A stretch of 51,247 nt of DNA, from positions 29,320-80,566 of the forward strand of contig JAHEAV010000011.1 of NCBI GenBank assembly GCA_024642565.1, in the 5' to 3' direction. Positions 16,134-24,892 of the stretch are shown piece after piece. The DNA is from Erythrobacter sp. GTDB lineage: Bacteria; Pseudomonadota; Alphaproteobacteria; Sphingomonadales; Sphingomonadaceae. The notes below the pieces were generated by a model. It ran no database searches, was not told the DNA's origin, and worked only from the letters and a program-made list of their open reading frames with translations. Position numbers and translations under genes: made by a program. Each line of letters begins with the position of its first letter. Within the stretch, counting starts at the first letter, position 1.

Positions 16134-18125
16134 TCAGGCGTCAATCATGTCCCGGTCGAGTTCTCCGGCGCGGTTCTGAATGAAGTTGAAACGGTGTTCC
16201 GGATTGCGGCCCATTAACTGATCGACCAGTTCCTTTACCGCCGCGCGCTGTTCAAATTCAGGGGGCAGGGTAATGCGAATGAGGTTGCGGGTCGCCGGAT
16301 CCATGGTTGTTTCACGCAATTGACCTGGGTTCATTTCGCCAAGGCCCTTGAACCGGCCAACTTCTACCTTCTTGCCTTTGAATACTGTGTTTTCGAGTTC
16401 TGTCCGGTGGGCATCATCGCGGGCGTAGCGGCTATCCTTGCCAGCAGTCAGGCGGTAAAGCGGCGGCTGAGCCAGAAACAGATGCCCATTTCGGACGACC
16501 TCCGGCATTTCCTGGAAAAAGAAAGTCATCAGCAAGGTGGCAATATGCGCGCCATCGACATCGGCATCGGTCATGATGATAATCCGGTCGTAGCGCAGAT
16601 TTTCGGGGTCACAATGCTTGCGCATCCCGCAGCCCATCGCCAGCGCAAGATCGGCGATTTCGGAATTTGCATTGATCTTGTCGAGCGTTGCGCTGGCGAC
16701 ATTCAGGATTTTGCCGCGGATCGGCAGAATCGCCTGGGTCTTGCGATTGCGCGCCTGTTTCGCGCTGCCGCCTGCGGAATCGCCTTCGACGATAAACAAT
16801 TCGGTGTCGCCGCTACCATCGCCCGAGCAATCCGTCAGCTTGCCCGGCAGACGAAGCTTTTTGGCATTCGTGGCAGTTTTGCGCTTGATCTCGCGCTCCT
16901 GCTTTCGGCGCAGGCGTTCGTCCATTCGATCCATTACTTCGCCAAGCAATGCCTTGCCCCGCTCCATATTGTCGGAAAGGAAATGATCAAAATGGTCACG
17001 CATGGCATTTTCAACCAGGCGAGTCGCTTCAGGGCTTGTCAGCCGGTCCTTGGTCTGGCTCTGGAACTGCGGATCGCGGATAAAGACCGATAACATTACC
17101 TCGCCGCCGGTCATGACATCGTCGGCTGTTATGTCTTTGGCCTTTTTCTGGCCAATCAATTCGCCAAACGCGCGGAGACCTTTGGTCAATGCACCGCGCA
17201 ACCCCTGCTCGTGGGTCCCACCATCGGGTGTGGGAACGGTATTGCAGTACCAACTGGTCGATCCGTCTGAATAAAGCGGCCAGGCAATTGCCCATTCGCA
17301 GCGGCCCATTGTTTCCCCATTCTCATTCGCGGGAAAGTCCTGGCTGCCCACAAAGGGCTGAGCCGTCACACATTCACGGTTGCCAATCTGTTCGGCAAGG
17401 TGATCAGCCAATCCGCCCGGAAATTTGAATGTCGCTTCTGCCGGGACATCCTCCGTGACCAGCGATTCAGCGCATTTCCAGCGGATTTCCACCCCAGCAA
17501 AGAGATATGCTTTTGATCGCGCAAGCTTGAACAACCGCTTCGGGCTAAACTGCCGGTCCCCGAAAATTTCCGTGTCCGGTGTGAAAGACACAGTCGTCCC
17601 GCGCCGGTTGGGTGTGGCGCCAAGTTTCTCTATGGGACCAAGCGTCTCTCCCTTGGCGAAACTCTGTGCGTAAAGTTGTCGATCACGCGCCACTTCGACC
17701 CGTGTGTCCGATGAAAGTGCATTGACCACACTAACCCCGACGCCGTGCAAACCGCCGCTAGTGGCATAAGCCTTACCCGAAAACTTGCCACCGGAATGGA
17801 GCGTCGAGAGAATCACCTCCAGCGTCGACTTGCCGGGATATTTGGGGTGTTCTTCTACCGGGATCCCGCGACCGTTGTCGGCGACGCTAAGCCGATTTCC
17901 GACTTCAAGGCTGACTTCTATTCGCGTTGCGTGACCGGCCACGGCTTCGTCCATCGCATTGTCGATAACTTCGGCGGCCAGATGATGCAGCGCCCGATCG
18001 TCGGTCCCGCCAATGTACATACCGGGCCGGCGGCGCACGGGTTCCAGCCCTTCGAGAACTTCGATGGAGGATGCGTTGTAGTCGCCGCTTGATGCGGGTG
18101 TTCCTGCAAAGAGATCGTCTGCCAT
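16134..18125 (-). CDS. parE: DNA topoisomerase IV subunit B
   Basis: ParE is the ATPase half of topoisomerase IV, which unlinks daughter chromosomes. The 663-residue product has the GHKL ATPase motifs EVIDNAMDEAVAGHA, DNGRGIP and GGLHGVGVSVVNALS. The transducer domain follows, then the TOPRIM domain EGDSAGGSAKQARNRKTQAILPIRGKILNV and DADVDGAHI. The C-terminal signature is KVEVGRFKGLGEMNPGQLRETTMDP. The length and FKGLGEMNPGQL context suit ParE better than GyrB, which is usually about 800 residues. Start ATG 18125. No parC is in the window. It lies 81 bases downstream of the lipoprotein gene on the same strand. Confidence 0.93.
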   Translation of the reverse strand: MADDLFAGTPASSGDYNASSIEVLEGLEPVRRRPGMYIGGTDDRALHHLAAEVIDNAMDEAVAGHATRIEVSLEVGNRLSVADNGRGIPVEEHPKYPGKSTLEVILSTLHSGGKFSGKAYATSGGLHGVGVSVVNALSSDTRVEVARDRQLYAQSFAKGETLGPIEKLGATPNRRGTTVSFTPDTEIFGDRQFSPKRLFKLARSKAYLFAGVEIRWKCAESLVTEDVPAEATFKFPGGLADHLAEQIGNRECVTAQPFVGSQDFPANENGETMGRCEWAIAWPLYSDGSTSWYCNTVPTPDGGTHEQGLRGALTKGLRAFGELIGQKKAKDITADDVMTGGEVMLSVFIRDPQFQSQTKDRLTSPEATRLVENAMRDHFDHFLSDNMERGKALLGEVMDRMDERLRRKQEREIKRKTATNAKKLRLPGKLTDCSGDGSGDTELFIVEGDSAGGSAKQARNRKTQAILPIRGKILNVASATLDKINANSEIADLALAMGCGMRKHCDPENLRYDRIIIMTDADVDGAHIATLLMTFFFQEMPEVVRNGHLFLAQPPLYRLTAGKDSRYARDDAHRTELENTVFKGKKVEVGRFKGLGEMNPGQLRETTMDPATRNLIRITLPPEFEQRAAVKELVDQLMGRNPEHRFNFIQNRAGELDRDMIDA

Positions 18126-18206
18126 GCAGCAGGCTATAGGCAGCAGATTCGCTGACCTACAAGCGGTGGTCCCGCTTTATCTTCAATCCCGCACCAGTCG
18201 GTCTGC

Positions 18207-19373
18207 TTAATTCCCGAATGCCGTTGGTGCAGGGGACACGATAACAACCTGTCCATCGCGCACGACGCGAACTTCCATGGCACGTTCGACGACACCGCTT
18301 CGTTGGAAACGGAACGGACCATCCAGCCCCAGAAAGCCACCGGGATCCCGCAAGGCCGTGACAGGGAAGCTGCGCCCAACCTTCCAGTCTTGCGCGATGC
18401 GAAGTGTCAGCAGCACACTATCATATCCCAAAGTAGCAATGCGGTAGGGCTGCCCTCCGAATCGCGTGGCATAACTGTCGGCGAAGCGCTTGAACCGTGC
18501 GTCCGAAACTGCCGAGAACATCGCCCCTTTCAGTGCAGTGCTGCGTGTCAGCCCCGCTTCCCCGCTCCACAATTCGGTACCAAGAAGCTGCGTGTCCCCT
18601 ACGCCGCGGGGCTTCAGTTCACCGGCGGCCAAGGCGGCCAGCCTTGAACCATCAGCGATCAGCACAGTATCGAAACCCCCGCGTTGCTTCAGCCGCTGGG
18701 CCGCACTTACAATCGAGGTATTGCCCCTCGCATACGATTCGGTCGCCACCAATGTGCCGCCATTGGTTGAAATAGCGCCGGAGATCGCAACCTTCGCCCG
18801 GTCGCCATAGTCACCTTCCGGCAATATTGCAGCGAAATTGCTTTTGCCGTTCTGCCGCGCATATCCAACCGTTCTTGCGATAGACTGTCCGGGAATATGC
18901 CCCATTACAAACACATCGGCTGCCGCCACATCAATGTCGTTAGAATAGGAAATGATCGGAACCTTGGCGGGGCGGGCCTCGGCCATAACCAGAGAAACAT
19001 TCTCACCCAGCAAGGGGCCGAGAATCAATTTGTTACCGTCGGCGATGGCCCGTGCCGCGGCGCTGCGTGCACCTGTTGCCGTATCGTAGGTGGTGATTCG
19101 CAAATTGCTCGCATTCGTATCGAGCAGCGCCATGGTAGTAGCATTGGCGATCGATGTACCCACTGCTCCGTTCTCACCGCTCAAAGGCACAAGCAAGGCA
19201 ATCCGGTGGCGGTTGTCATCTGTCGGAAGCGAACTGGCGCTAGGCTCGGTTGAAGGTGCCTCGACCGGGCCAGTGCTGGTAGCCGGACCTTTGGGTACGA
19301 TCTGGCAGCCGGCCAGCAGCACTGTTGTTCCAGCAATAATCAGCTTGCGCCGATCAAGTTTGATACGCTTCAT
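18207..19373 (-). CDS. LpoA-like penicillin-binding protein activator lipoprotein
   Basis: This 388-residue protein carries a lipoprotein signal (KLIIAGTTVLLAGC, lipidated cysteine about residue 23). A Pro/Ser/Thr-rich linker follows, then a periplasmic type I substrate-binding fold (HRIALLVPLSGENGAVGTSIANATTMALLD, LILGPLLGENVSLVMAEA, FAAILPEGDYGDRAK, LLGTELWSGEAG). In enterics LpoA, with the same C-terminal fold, activates PBP1A from the outer membrane. This shorter form lacks the N-terminal TPR domain and is annotated in relatives as penicillin-binding protein activator. It diverges from rsmI, as lpoA does in E. coli, which supports the call. A GGGAG ribosome site precedes ATG 19373. Confidence 0.8.
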   Translation of the reverse strand: MKRIKLDRRKLIIAGTTVLLAGCQIVPKGPATSTGPVEAPSTEPSASSLPTDDNRHRIALLVPLSGENGAVGTSIANATTMALLDTNASNLRITTYDTATGARSAAARAIADGNKLILGPLLGENVSLVMAEARPAKVPIISYSNDIDVAAADVFVMGHIPGQSIARTVGYARQNGKSNFAAILPEGDYGDRAKVAISGAISTNGGTLVATESYARGNTSIVSAAQRLKQRGGFDTVLIADGSRLAALAAGELKPRGVGDTQLLGTELWSGEAGLTRSTALKGAMFSAVSDARFKRFADSYATRFGGQPYRIATLGYDSVLLTLRIAQDWKVGRSFPVTALRDPGGFLGLDGPFRFQRSGVVERAMEVRVVRDGQVVIVSPAPTAFGN

Positions 19374-19412
19374 GCTTGCCGCTCCCCACTATGCTGGTCC
19401 ATTGGATTGTTC

Positions 19413-20261
19413 GTGAACCACGAACCGATCAACGAACCCTTATCTGCGGGGCTCTATATAGTCGCAACCCCGATTGGCAATCTAGGGGATGTAACAATGC
19501 GAGCAGCCGATGTGCTGGCGCGGTGTGATGCAGTCGCTTGTGAAGATACCCGGGTCACCGGAAAACTCCTGAAGCATTTGGGAATCAGCAAGCCCCTCTG
19601 GCGTTATGACGATCACAGTGCAGAGAACGACCGCCGAAGATTGGTCGAATCGATGCAATCACGGGCCATTGCTTTGGTCAGTGATGCAGGGACTCCCTTG
19701 ATCTCAGACCCGGGATATCGCCTTGTTCGAGAAGCCCGCGCCGCTGGTGTGTCCGTCACAAGCCTGCCAGGCGCCTGTGCCGCGATCACTGGCCTGACCC
19801 TCTCGGGCCTGCCCAATGATCGGTTCTTGTTTGCGGGATTTCTGCCAGTGAAGGACAAGGCCCGGTCGGATATGCTGACTCAGCTTTCGGGCATTGATGC
19901 GACACTGATCTTTTATGAGACCGGGCCACGGCTCACCAAATCGCTTGCTGCAATCGATAAGGTTCTGACCGGGCGAGAAATTTCGGTTGCGCGGGAACTG
20001 ACCAAAATGTTTGAAGAATGCCGCACGGGTTCGGCTGGCGAGCTAAACACACATTATTCAGCCTATCCGCCCAAGGGGGAGATCGTCCTGATGGTCGCTC
20101 CGCCAACCGAGGTCAAAATCAATCCGGATGACGCGGATGACCTGTTGTTGGAGGCGCTGGCAACCCTGAAGGCATCACAGGCAGCAGCGCAGGTAGCGCG
20201 GATTACCGGCCTGGACCGCAAGGCGCTTTATGCCCGGGCGATGGAACTTCGCCAGCGATGA
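19413..20261 (+). CDS. rsmI: 16S rRNA (cytidine1402-2'-O)-methyltransferase
   Basis: RsmI adds the 2'-O-methyl group to C1402 in the decoding centre of 16S rRNA, using SAM. The 282-residue product has the tetrapyrrole-methylase fold: GLYIVATPIGNLGDVTMRAADVLARCDAVACEDTR at the N-terminus, LVSDAGTPLISDPGYRLVREA and GLPNDRFLFAGFLP in the middle, and a C-terminal helical region. I chose GTG 19413 because a GGA lies about six bases upstream; TTG 19407 in frame is the alternative. It diverges from the LpoA-like gene by 39 bases and is followed after 10 bases by yraN, a classic neighbourhood. Confidence 0.92.
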   Translation: MNHEPINEPLSAGLYIVATPIGNLGDVTMRAADVLARCDAVACEDTRVTGKLLKHLGISKPLWRYDDHSAENDRRRLVESMQSRAIALVSDAGTPLISDPGYRLVREARAAGVSVTSLPGACAAITGLTLSGLPNDRFLFAGFLPVKDKARSDMLTQLSGIDATLIFYETGPRLTKSLAAIDKVLTGREISVARELTKMFEECRTGSAGELNTHYSAYPPKGEIVLMVAPPTEVKINPDDADDLLLEALATLKASQAAAQVARITGLDRKALYARAMELRQR

Positions 20262-20271
20262 GGGGCCAGCG

Positions 20272-20622
20272 ATGAAGCGCCAGGAAGCTGAGCGGCGCGG
20301 GCGCAAAGGAGAGTTTTTTGCCGCCATGTGGCTGCGGCTTTGCGGCTGGCACATCTTGGGCCAAAGGGTCAAAACCCCGCGTGGTGAAATCGACCTGATC
20401 GCCCGCCGGGGGCGGACTGTGTGCTTTGTTGAGGTAAAATGGCGCCGTACTGCCGAACAGCGCGATCTGGCGATCGACCAGTACCGCCTCAGGCGCGTAG
20501 CGGCGGCAGTGGAGGCCGTAAGCCACCGCTTCCTGCAAAGCGGCGATGAACCGCGAATTGATGTGATGCTGCTTGCGCCGCGCCACCTGCCACGCCACAT
20601 CACCAACGCCTGGCAACCATAG
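20272..20622 (+). CDS. YraN family endonuclease-fold protein (UPF0102)
   Basis: The 116-residue protein matches the YraN family, which has a restriction-endonuclease-like fold (GEIDLIARRGRTVCFVEVKWR carries the E-x-D...E-x-K pattern) but no settled cellular role. It sits ten bases after rsmI and eight before gshB, on the same strand, so these are probably one transcript. I start at ATG 20272 (KRQEAERRGRKGEFFAAMWLRLCGWHILGQRVKTPRGEIDLIA); an upstream in-frame ATG at 20230 would overlap rsmI by 32 bases and add a non-conserved stretch. Confidence 0.88.
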   Translation: MKRQEAERRGRKGEFFAAMWLRLCGWHILGQRVKTPRGEIDLIARRGRTVCFVEVKWRRTAEQRDLAIDQYRLRRVAAAVEAVSHRFLQSGDEPRIDVMLLAPRHLPRHITNAWQP

Positions 20623-20630
20623 GAGTCACC

Positions 20631-21590
20631 ATGTCCTTGCGCGTCGCGGTCCAGATGGACCCCATTGAAACGATCAATATTGCCGGGGATTCAAGTTTTG
20701 CCCTGATGATGTCCGCACAGGAGCGCGGCCATGAGGTGTTTTATTACGACGTGGGCGCCCTGACGCTGGACGAAAGCGACCGCCTGACTGCGATGGCCCA
20801 TCCGGTTACAGTTCGGCGCGTAATCGGCAATCACTTTGAAAAGGGCGAGCCCCGTCGGCTCGATCTTGGGCGCGATATTGATGTCGTTCTCATGCGGCAG
20901 GACCCCCCATTTCACATGGGTTACATCACCGCCACCCATCTTCTCGAGCGGATCGAAGCAGAAACGCTGGTGGTCAACAATCCGGTCAGTGTACGCAACG
21001 CGCCTGAAAAGGTGATGGTACTGGATTACCGGCGGTATATGCCTCCCACGCTGGTCACCCGCAGTGTTGAGGAAGTCCGCAGCTTCATGGCAAAGCACGG
21101 AGCAGTGGTGGTCAAACCAATCCATGGGAATGGCGGGAAAGCAATCTTCCGCATCGCGGAGAACGGCGACAATCTGGGTGCTTTATTCGAAGTCTTTAAT
21201 CAGACCTGGCCAGAGCCCCATATGGTCCAGCCCTTCCTTCCCGAAGTTGCCGAAGGGGACAAGCGGATCGTGCTGGTCGACGGCGTAGTAGCAGGCGCAA
21301 TCAACCGTAAACCGGGCAAGGGTGAATTCCGCTCCAACCTGGCGGTTGGTGGCAGTGCCGAAGCGACCACATTGTCCCCAATGGAAGAAGAAATCTGCGC
21401 CGCGATGGCACCGCAGCTCAAGCGGCTCGGCCTCATCTTTGTCGGTATTGATGTGATCGGCGGAAAGTGGCTGACTGAAATCAATGTCACTTCGCCCACC
21501 GGGATCATGTCGATTGACAAGTTCAACGGCACCGACACACCTGGCGCGATCTGGGATGCAATCGAGCGAAGACTGGCCGCGAGGCAATAG
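20631..21590 (+). CDS. gshB: Glutathione synthetase
   Basis: GshB joins gamma-glutamylcysteine to glycine with ATP, the second step of glutathione synthesis. The 319 residues match the prokaryotic family: the N-terminal domain begins LRVAVQMDPIETINIAGDSSFALMMSAQERGHEVFYY, RQDPPFHMGYITATHLLE follows, and the ATP-grasp domain has VVVKPIHGNGGKAIFRI, FRSNLAVGGSAEATTLSP and LTEINVTSPTGI. AGGAG (20621-20625) precedes ATG 20631. It is part of the rsmI-yraN-gshB-dedA run. The gene for the first step (gshA) is not in the window. Confidence 0.96.
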   Translation: MSLRVAVQMDPIETINIAGDSSFALMMSAQERGHEVFYYDVGALTLDESDRLTAMAHPVTVRRVIGNHFEKGEPRRLDLGRDIDVVLMRQDPPFHMGYITATHLLERIEAETLVVNNPVSVRNAPEKVMVLDYRRYMPPTLVTRSVEEVRSFMAKHGAVVVKPIHGNGGKAIFRIAENGDNLGALFEVFNQTWPEPHMVQPFLPEVAEGDKRIVLVDGVVAGAINRKPGKGEFRSNLAVGGSAEATTLSPMEEEICAAMAPQLKRLGLIFVGIDVIGGKWLTEINVTSPTGIMSIDKFNGTDTPGAIWDAIERRLAARQ

Positions 21591-21598
21591 AACAGACG

Positions 21599-22207
21599 AT
21601 GGATCAGTGGATCATCGAGATCGTCGCAAGCGGTGGCTATCTGGCGATCGCCTTGCTGATGGTGGTTGAAAACGTCTTTCCGCCAATTCCTTCCGAAGTG
21701 ATCCTCGGCCTGGGCGGGGTGCTGGTGGCGCAAGGAAAAATGGCCTTCTGGCCGCTGCTCTTTGTGGCGACGGTTGGATCCACTCTTGGTAATTATTTCT
21801 GGTATTGGCTGGGGGATCGTTGGGGCTATGAGCGCCTTACATCTGTCATTGACCGCTATGGACGGTGGTTGACGATGGAATGGGAAGATGTCGACGCGGC
21901 GACGCGGTTCTTCCAAAGGCATGGCCACTGGGCCGTGTTCCTTGCACGGTCACTACCTTTATTGCGGACGATGATTTCTCTCCCGGCCGGCCTCGCGCAT
22001 ATGGGCAGGGGGAAGTTCCTGTTCTTCACCTTTGCCGGCGCGGCAATTTGGAACGCAGTGCTTATTCTTGGGGGGACTGTGCTGCACGGAGTTCTGGGGG
22101 ACACCCAAAATGCCTTAAGCTGGATCATTTTTCTGGTAATCGGGTCCGGCGTTATCGCCTATGTGTGGCGCTTGATTCACTGGAAACCCAGAGCAAACCG
22201 GAAATAG
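21599..22207 (+). CDS. DedA family membrane protein
   Basis: This inner-membrane protein of 202 residues belongs to the DedA/SNARE-associated family, whose members move lipid carriers such as undecaprenyl phosphate or phospholipids across the membrane. It shows the family pattern VVENVFPPIPSEVILGLGGVL near the N-terminus, GNYFWYWLGDRWG, then FFQRHGHWAVFLARSLPLLRTMISLPAGLAHMGRGKF with the conserved arginines. Transmembrane helices follow, ending in KPRANRK. It lies eight bases after gshB and probably ends that transcript. The specific lipid is not predictable here. Confidence 0.9.
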   Translation: MDQWIIEIVASGGYLAIALLMVVENVFPPIPSEVILGLGGVLVAQGKMAFWPLLFVATVGSTLGNYFWYWLGDRWGYERLTSVIDRYGRWLTMEWEDVDAATRFFQRHGHWAVFLARSLPLLRTMISLPAGLAHMGRGKFLFFTFAGAAIWNAVLILGGTVLHGVLGDTQNALSWIIFLVIGSGVIAYVWRLIHWKPRANRK

Positions 22208-22267
22208 ACCGGGTAAACCCTGGCTAGCGAGCACAGGCACACGAAGGCAGCAGGGCATTGCTGGCAA

Positions 22268-23167
22268 TTAACTGTCCCTCTCCCTCGGATGCGCACCGCG
22301 ATATGCCTCCAGCAACGTGGCTGCATCAACCTTGGTGTAGATTTGAGTGCTGCCGAGGCTGGCATGGCCCAGCAGTTCCTGCAGGCTCCTCAGATCCGCG
22401 CCAGCGCCCAGGAGATGCGTTGCAAAACTATGCCGAAGCGCATGCGGCGTGGCCGTGTCAGGCAGGCCAAGCGCCAGCCTTGCTGCGGCCATCGCTTTTT
22501 GCACCATGCCCTGATTGAGCGGTCCGCCCTTGGCACCGCGGAACAGCGGATCACCGCTTGCCAATGGCCAGGGGCTGGCGGCAACATAAGCGTCAACCGC
22601 TTCGCGCGCGATGGGTAGGATCGGCACGACGCGCTGCTTGCCGCCTTTACCAGTGACCGACAAAGTTTCCCCCAAAGGCACATCGCTGCCCTTAAGTGAC
22701 AGGGCTTCTGCAATCCGCAGGCCTGCACCATACATCAGCAGCAGCACCGCCCGATCCCGAGCGCCAATCCAGTCCTCTCTGGCATCTGAAAACACCATGT
22801 GGGCCAGATTGACGGCTTCGTCCGGTGTTACAGGGCGCGGCAACCCTTTCTTGATCCGTGGCCCGCGCAATCGTGGCGGACTTCCCGTTCCTACGCCTGC
22901 CTTAGAACGGGCGAAGCTGACAAACGCCTTGAGAGCCGACAATTCGCGAGCTGCCGAAGCGTTACTCAATCCCTCCGCGCGGCGCGCAGCCAGCTGGACT
23001 CGAAGGCCAGATGCCTCCAGCGCGGCAATTTCGGCCCAGCTAGTCGCACCAATCGCATCAAGCAGCCGCCTTGCCGTCGCAACATACGCCCTGACCGTGT
23101 GCAGAGAGCGGCGGCGCCCATCAGTTAGATGAGTGCTCCATTGTTCAAGCAGTTCGGCACTGGTCAT
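22268..23167 (-). CDS. xerC: Tyrosine recombinase XerC
   Basis: XerC with XerD resolves chromosome dimers at the dif site during division. The 299-residue protein has the N-terminal SAM-like core-binding domain (residues 1-90) and the catalytic domain with the full set of active residues: arginine in MYGAGLRIAEAL, lysine in VTGKGGKQRVVPI, HALRHSFATHLL, the histidine of LLGHASLGSTQIY and the tyrosine of that same segment. Length and chromosomal setting fit a housekeeping Xer rather than a mobile integrase; no attachment site or cargo is visible. Its ATG overlaps the hemW stop by four bases (ATGA, 23164-23167), so the two are co-translated. Confidence 0.9.
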   Translation of the reverse strand: MTSAELLEQWSTHLTDGRRRSLHTVRAYVATARRLLDAIGATSWAEIAALEASGLRVQLAARRAEGLSNASAARELSALKAFVSFARSKAGVGTGSPPRLRGPRIKKGLPRPVTPDEAVNLAHMVFSDAREDWIGARDRAVLLLMYGAGLRIAEALSLKGSDVPLGETLSVTGKGGKQRVVPILPIAREAVDAYVAASPWPLASGDPLFRGAKGGPLNQGMVQKAMAAARLALGLPDTATPHALRHSFATHLLGAGADLRSLQELLGHASLGSTQIYTKVDAATLLEAYRGAHPRERDS

Positions 23168-24315
23168 GCCATTACCAGATTATCGTTGACCAGTTCCCCT
23201 AACAGGGCATCCAACAACGGCATCCCCGCCGACGTGACCCCAATCTTGCTCTCATTCTGCCAAACAAGGCCAAGATCGGTCAGTAATTGAAAACGCTGAG
23301 GGTTTATCAATTCCCCCAATGGCAGTCCAAAACGCGAGGAGAGCTTGCCAAGGTCCAACCCTTCGCCCAATCGCAATCCCATCAGCAAGGCCTCTGCCGC
23401 CTGTTCGCGCGGCTTCAGAACGCGATCTTCGGAAATTCCGTGGCCCTGCGCCGCGACCGCCGCGAGGTAGTTCTCGGGCTTCTTGTGCCGCACCGTGGCC
23501 GCATCAGCCCTGCGGCCATGGGCACCGGGGCCAATGCCGCAGTAATCAAGGTATTTCCAATAGGCGAGATTGTGTCGGCTTTGTTCCCCGGCCCGCGCAT
23601 GGTTGCTGATCTCGTAGGCAGGTATTCCGGCACTGGCTGTCAATTCGCGCGTCATCGCAAACAGATCGGCAGCAGGGTCATCCTCTAAAGGTGCGAACAC
23701 TCCCCGCCGAACATCAGTGGCAAAACGCGTCCCGGCTTCGATTGTTAATTGATACAGGGACAGATGGCCTGTTCCAAAGCCAAGGGCGCGGGTCAATTCG
23801 GCTTGCCATTCATCCATCGTTTGCCCGGGTCGCGCATAAATCAGATCGAAACTGACCCGGTCAAAATGTTGCTGAGCCACTGTCAGCGCGGAAAGACTTT
23901 CCTCTACATTATGCAAGCGGCCAAGAAATCTGAGTGCCGCATCGTCAAGCGCCTGAAGGCCCAAAGAAACGCGGTTTACGCCCGCTGCCGCGAGATCGAT
24001 GAATTTTGCCGCTTCGACCGATGACGGATTGGCCTCAAGCGTGATTTCGATATGTGGATCAAACCCCCATAACCGCTCCGCCTCCGCCAGCAGTTTGGCG
24101 ACAAGGGCAGGGGGCATCAGTGAAGGCGTGCCACCACCAAAAAAGATCGATTCCAGTGACTCACCCGAAGCGCGCGCCGCCTCGTAACGCATATCCGCGA
24201 TCAAGGCCTCTTCCCACGCCTCAAACTCGACGCCCGATCGAACATGGCTGTTAAAGTCGCAATAAGGACATTTTTTCAGGCAGAACGGCCAATGTATGTA
24301 AAGAGATCGTGCCAT
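23164..24315 (-). CDS. hemW: Radical SAM protein HemW (heme chaperone-like)
   Basis: HemW resembles oxygen-independent coproporphyrinogen III oxidase but is regarded as a heme chaperone. The 383 residues begin with SLYIHWPFCLKKCPYCDFNSH, containing the CxxxCxxC that holds the 4Fe-4S cluster. Then come FFGGGTPSLM (SAM binding), ITLEANPSSVE, GVNRVSLGLQALDDAALRFLGRLH and SFDLIYARPGQT. The C-terminal domain carries HNLAYWKYLDYCGIGPGAHGR. The length is that of HemW rather than of true HemN (about 450). It overlaps xerC by four bases; the divergent CAP gene starts 52 bases away. Confidence 0.93.
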   Translation of the reverse strand: MARSLYIHWPFCLKKCPYCDFNSHVRSGVEFEAWEEALIADMRYEAARASGESLESIFFGGGTPSLMPPALVAKLLAEAERLWGFDPHIEITLEANPSSVEAAKFIDLAAAGVNRVSLGLQALDDAALRFLGRLHNVEESLSALTVAQQHFDRVSFDLIYARPGQTMDEWQAELTRALGFGTGHLSLYQLTIEAGTRFATDVRRGVFAPLEDDPAADLFAMTRELTASAGIPAYEISNHARAGEQSRHNLAYWKYLDYCGIGPGAHGRRADAATVRHKKPENYLAAVAAQGHGISEDRVLKPREQAAEALLMGLRLGEGLDLGKLSSRFGLPLGELINPQRFQLLTDLGLVWQNESKIGVTSAGMPLLDALLGELVNDNLVMA

Positions 24316-24367
24316 AAGTATCCGCTTTCAGCCGTTGTTAACCCCCCAAAGTCAAGAGTGTCAGCCG

Positions 24368-24892
24368 ATGGGACCAAACAAACTTGTAGCGCTTGTAAGC
24401 GTATTTTTTGCAGCGATCACTCCCGCTACGGCGCAATCGGGTGAACGGCCCAATCCATTCGCCCAGCGCCTTCTCGCCGCGCATAATGATGAACGCATTC
24501 ACGTCGGTGCGCAGCCCCTGGAATGGAGTGACACTCTGGCGCGCGATGCGAAGCTGTGGGCTGACCATTTGGCCCGGCGAGGCGTAATGGAACATGCAAG
24601 CTACGAAGCGCGCAAGAAGGCCGGTGAAAACCTCTGGATGGGATCGGCCGGCTACTACAGTGCGGAAACAATGATTGGCGGTTTCGTCTCAGAAAAGCGC
24701 AATTTCCGGCCTGGCAAATTCCCCAACGTTTCAAGCACAGGAAATTGGCAAGATGTGGCGCACTATACGCAATTAATCTGGCATGACACGCGTGAAGTCG
24801 GCTGCGCGGTATCGCGCGGCAGGGACAATGATTTTCTCGTGTGCCGGTATTTCCCGGTTGGAAACTGGATCGGTCAGCAAATAGGCAATTAG
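24368..24892 (+). CDS. Secreted CAP-domain (SCP/PR-1-like) protein
   Basis: The 174-residue protein has a signal peptide (MGPNKLVALVSVFFAAITPATAQ) and one CAP domain with the expected signatures: LLAAHNDERIHVGAQPLEWSDTLARDAKLWADHLA, MEHASYEARKKAGENLWMG, then HYTQLIWHDTREVGCAVSR and FLVCRYFPVGNWIGQ. Two cysteines near the C-terminus probably form a disulfide. CAP proteins bind lipids or sterols or act as peptidases in various systems; the bacterial role is open. The start is ATG 24368, since the longer frame begins at a TTG with no signal-like residues. The gene is on the plus strand inside a minus-strand run and overlaps rdgB tail to tail by four bases. Confidence 0.88.
   Translation: MGPNKLVALVSVFFAAITPATAQSGERPNPFAQRLLAAHNDERIHVGAQPLEWSDTLARDAKLWADHLARRGVMEHASYEARKKAGENLWMGSAGYYSAETMIGGFVSEKRNFRPGKFPNVSSTGNWQDVAHYTQLIWHDTREVGCAVSRGRDNDFLVCRYFPVGNWIGQQIGN

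Noticed and set aside
22268-23167. The tyrosine recombinase as an integrase of a mobile element.
   Set aside because: Length, motifs and the overlap with hemW fit the housekeeping XerC; no attachment site, tRNA or cargo genes are nearby.
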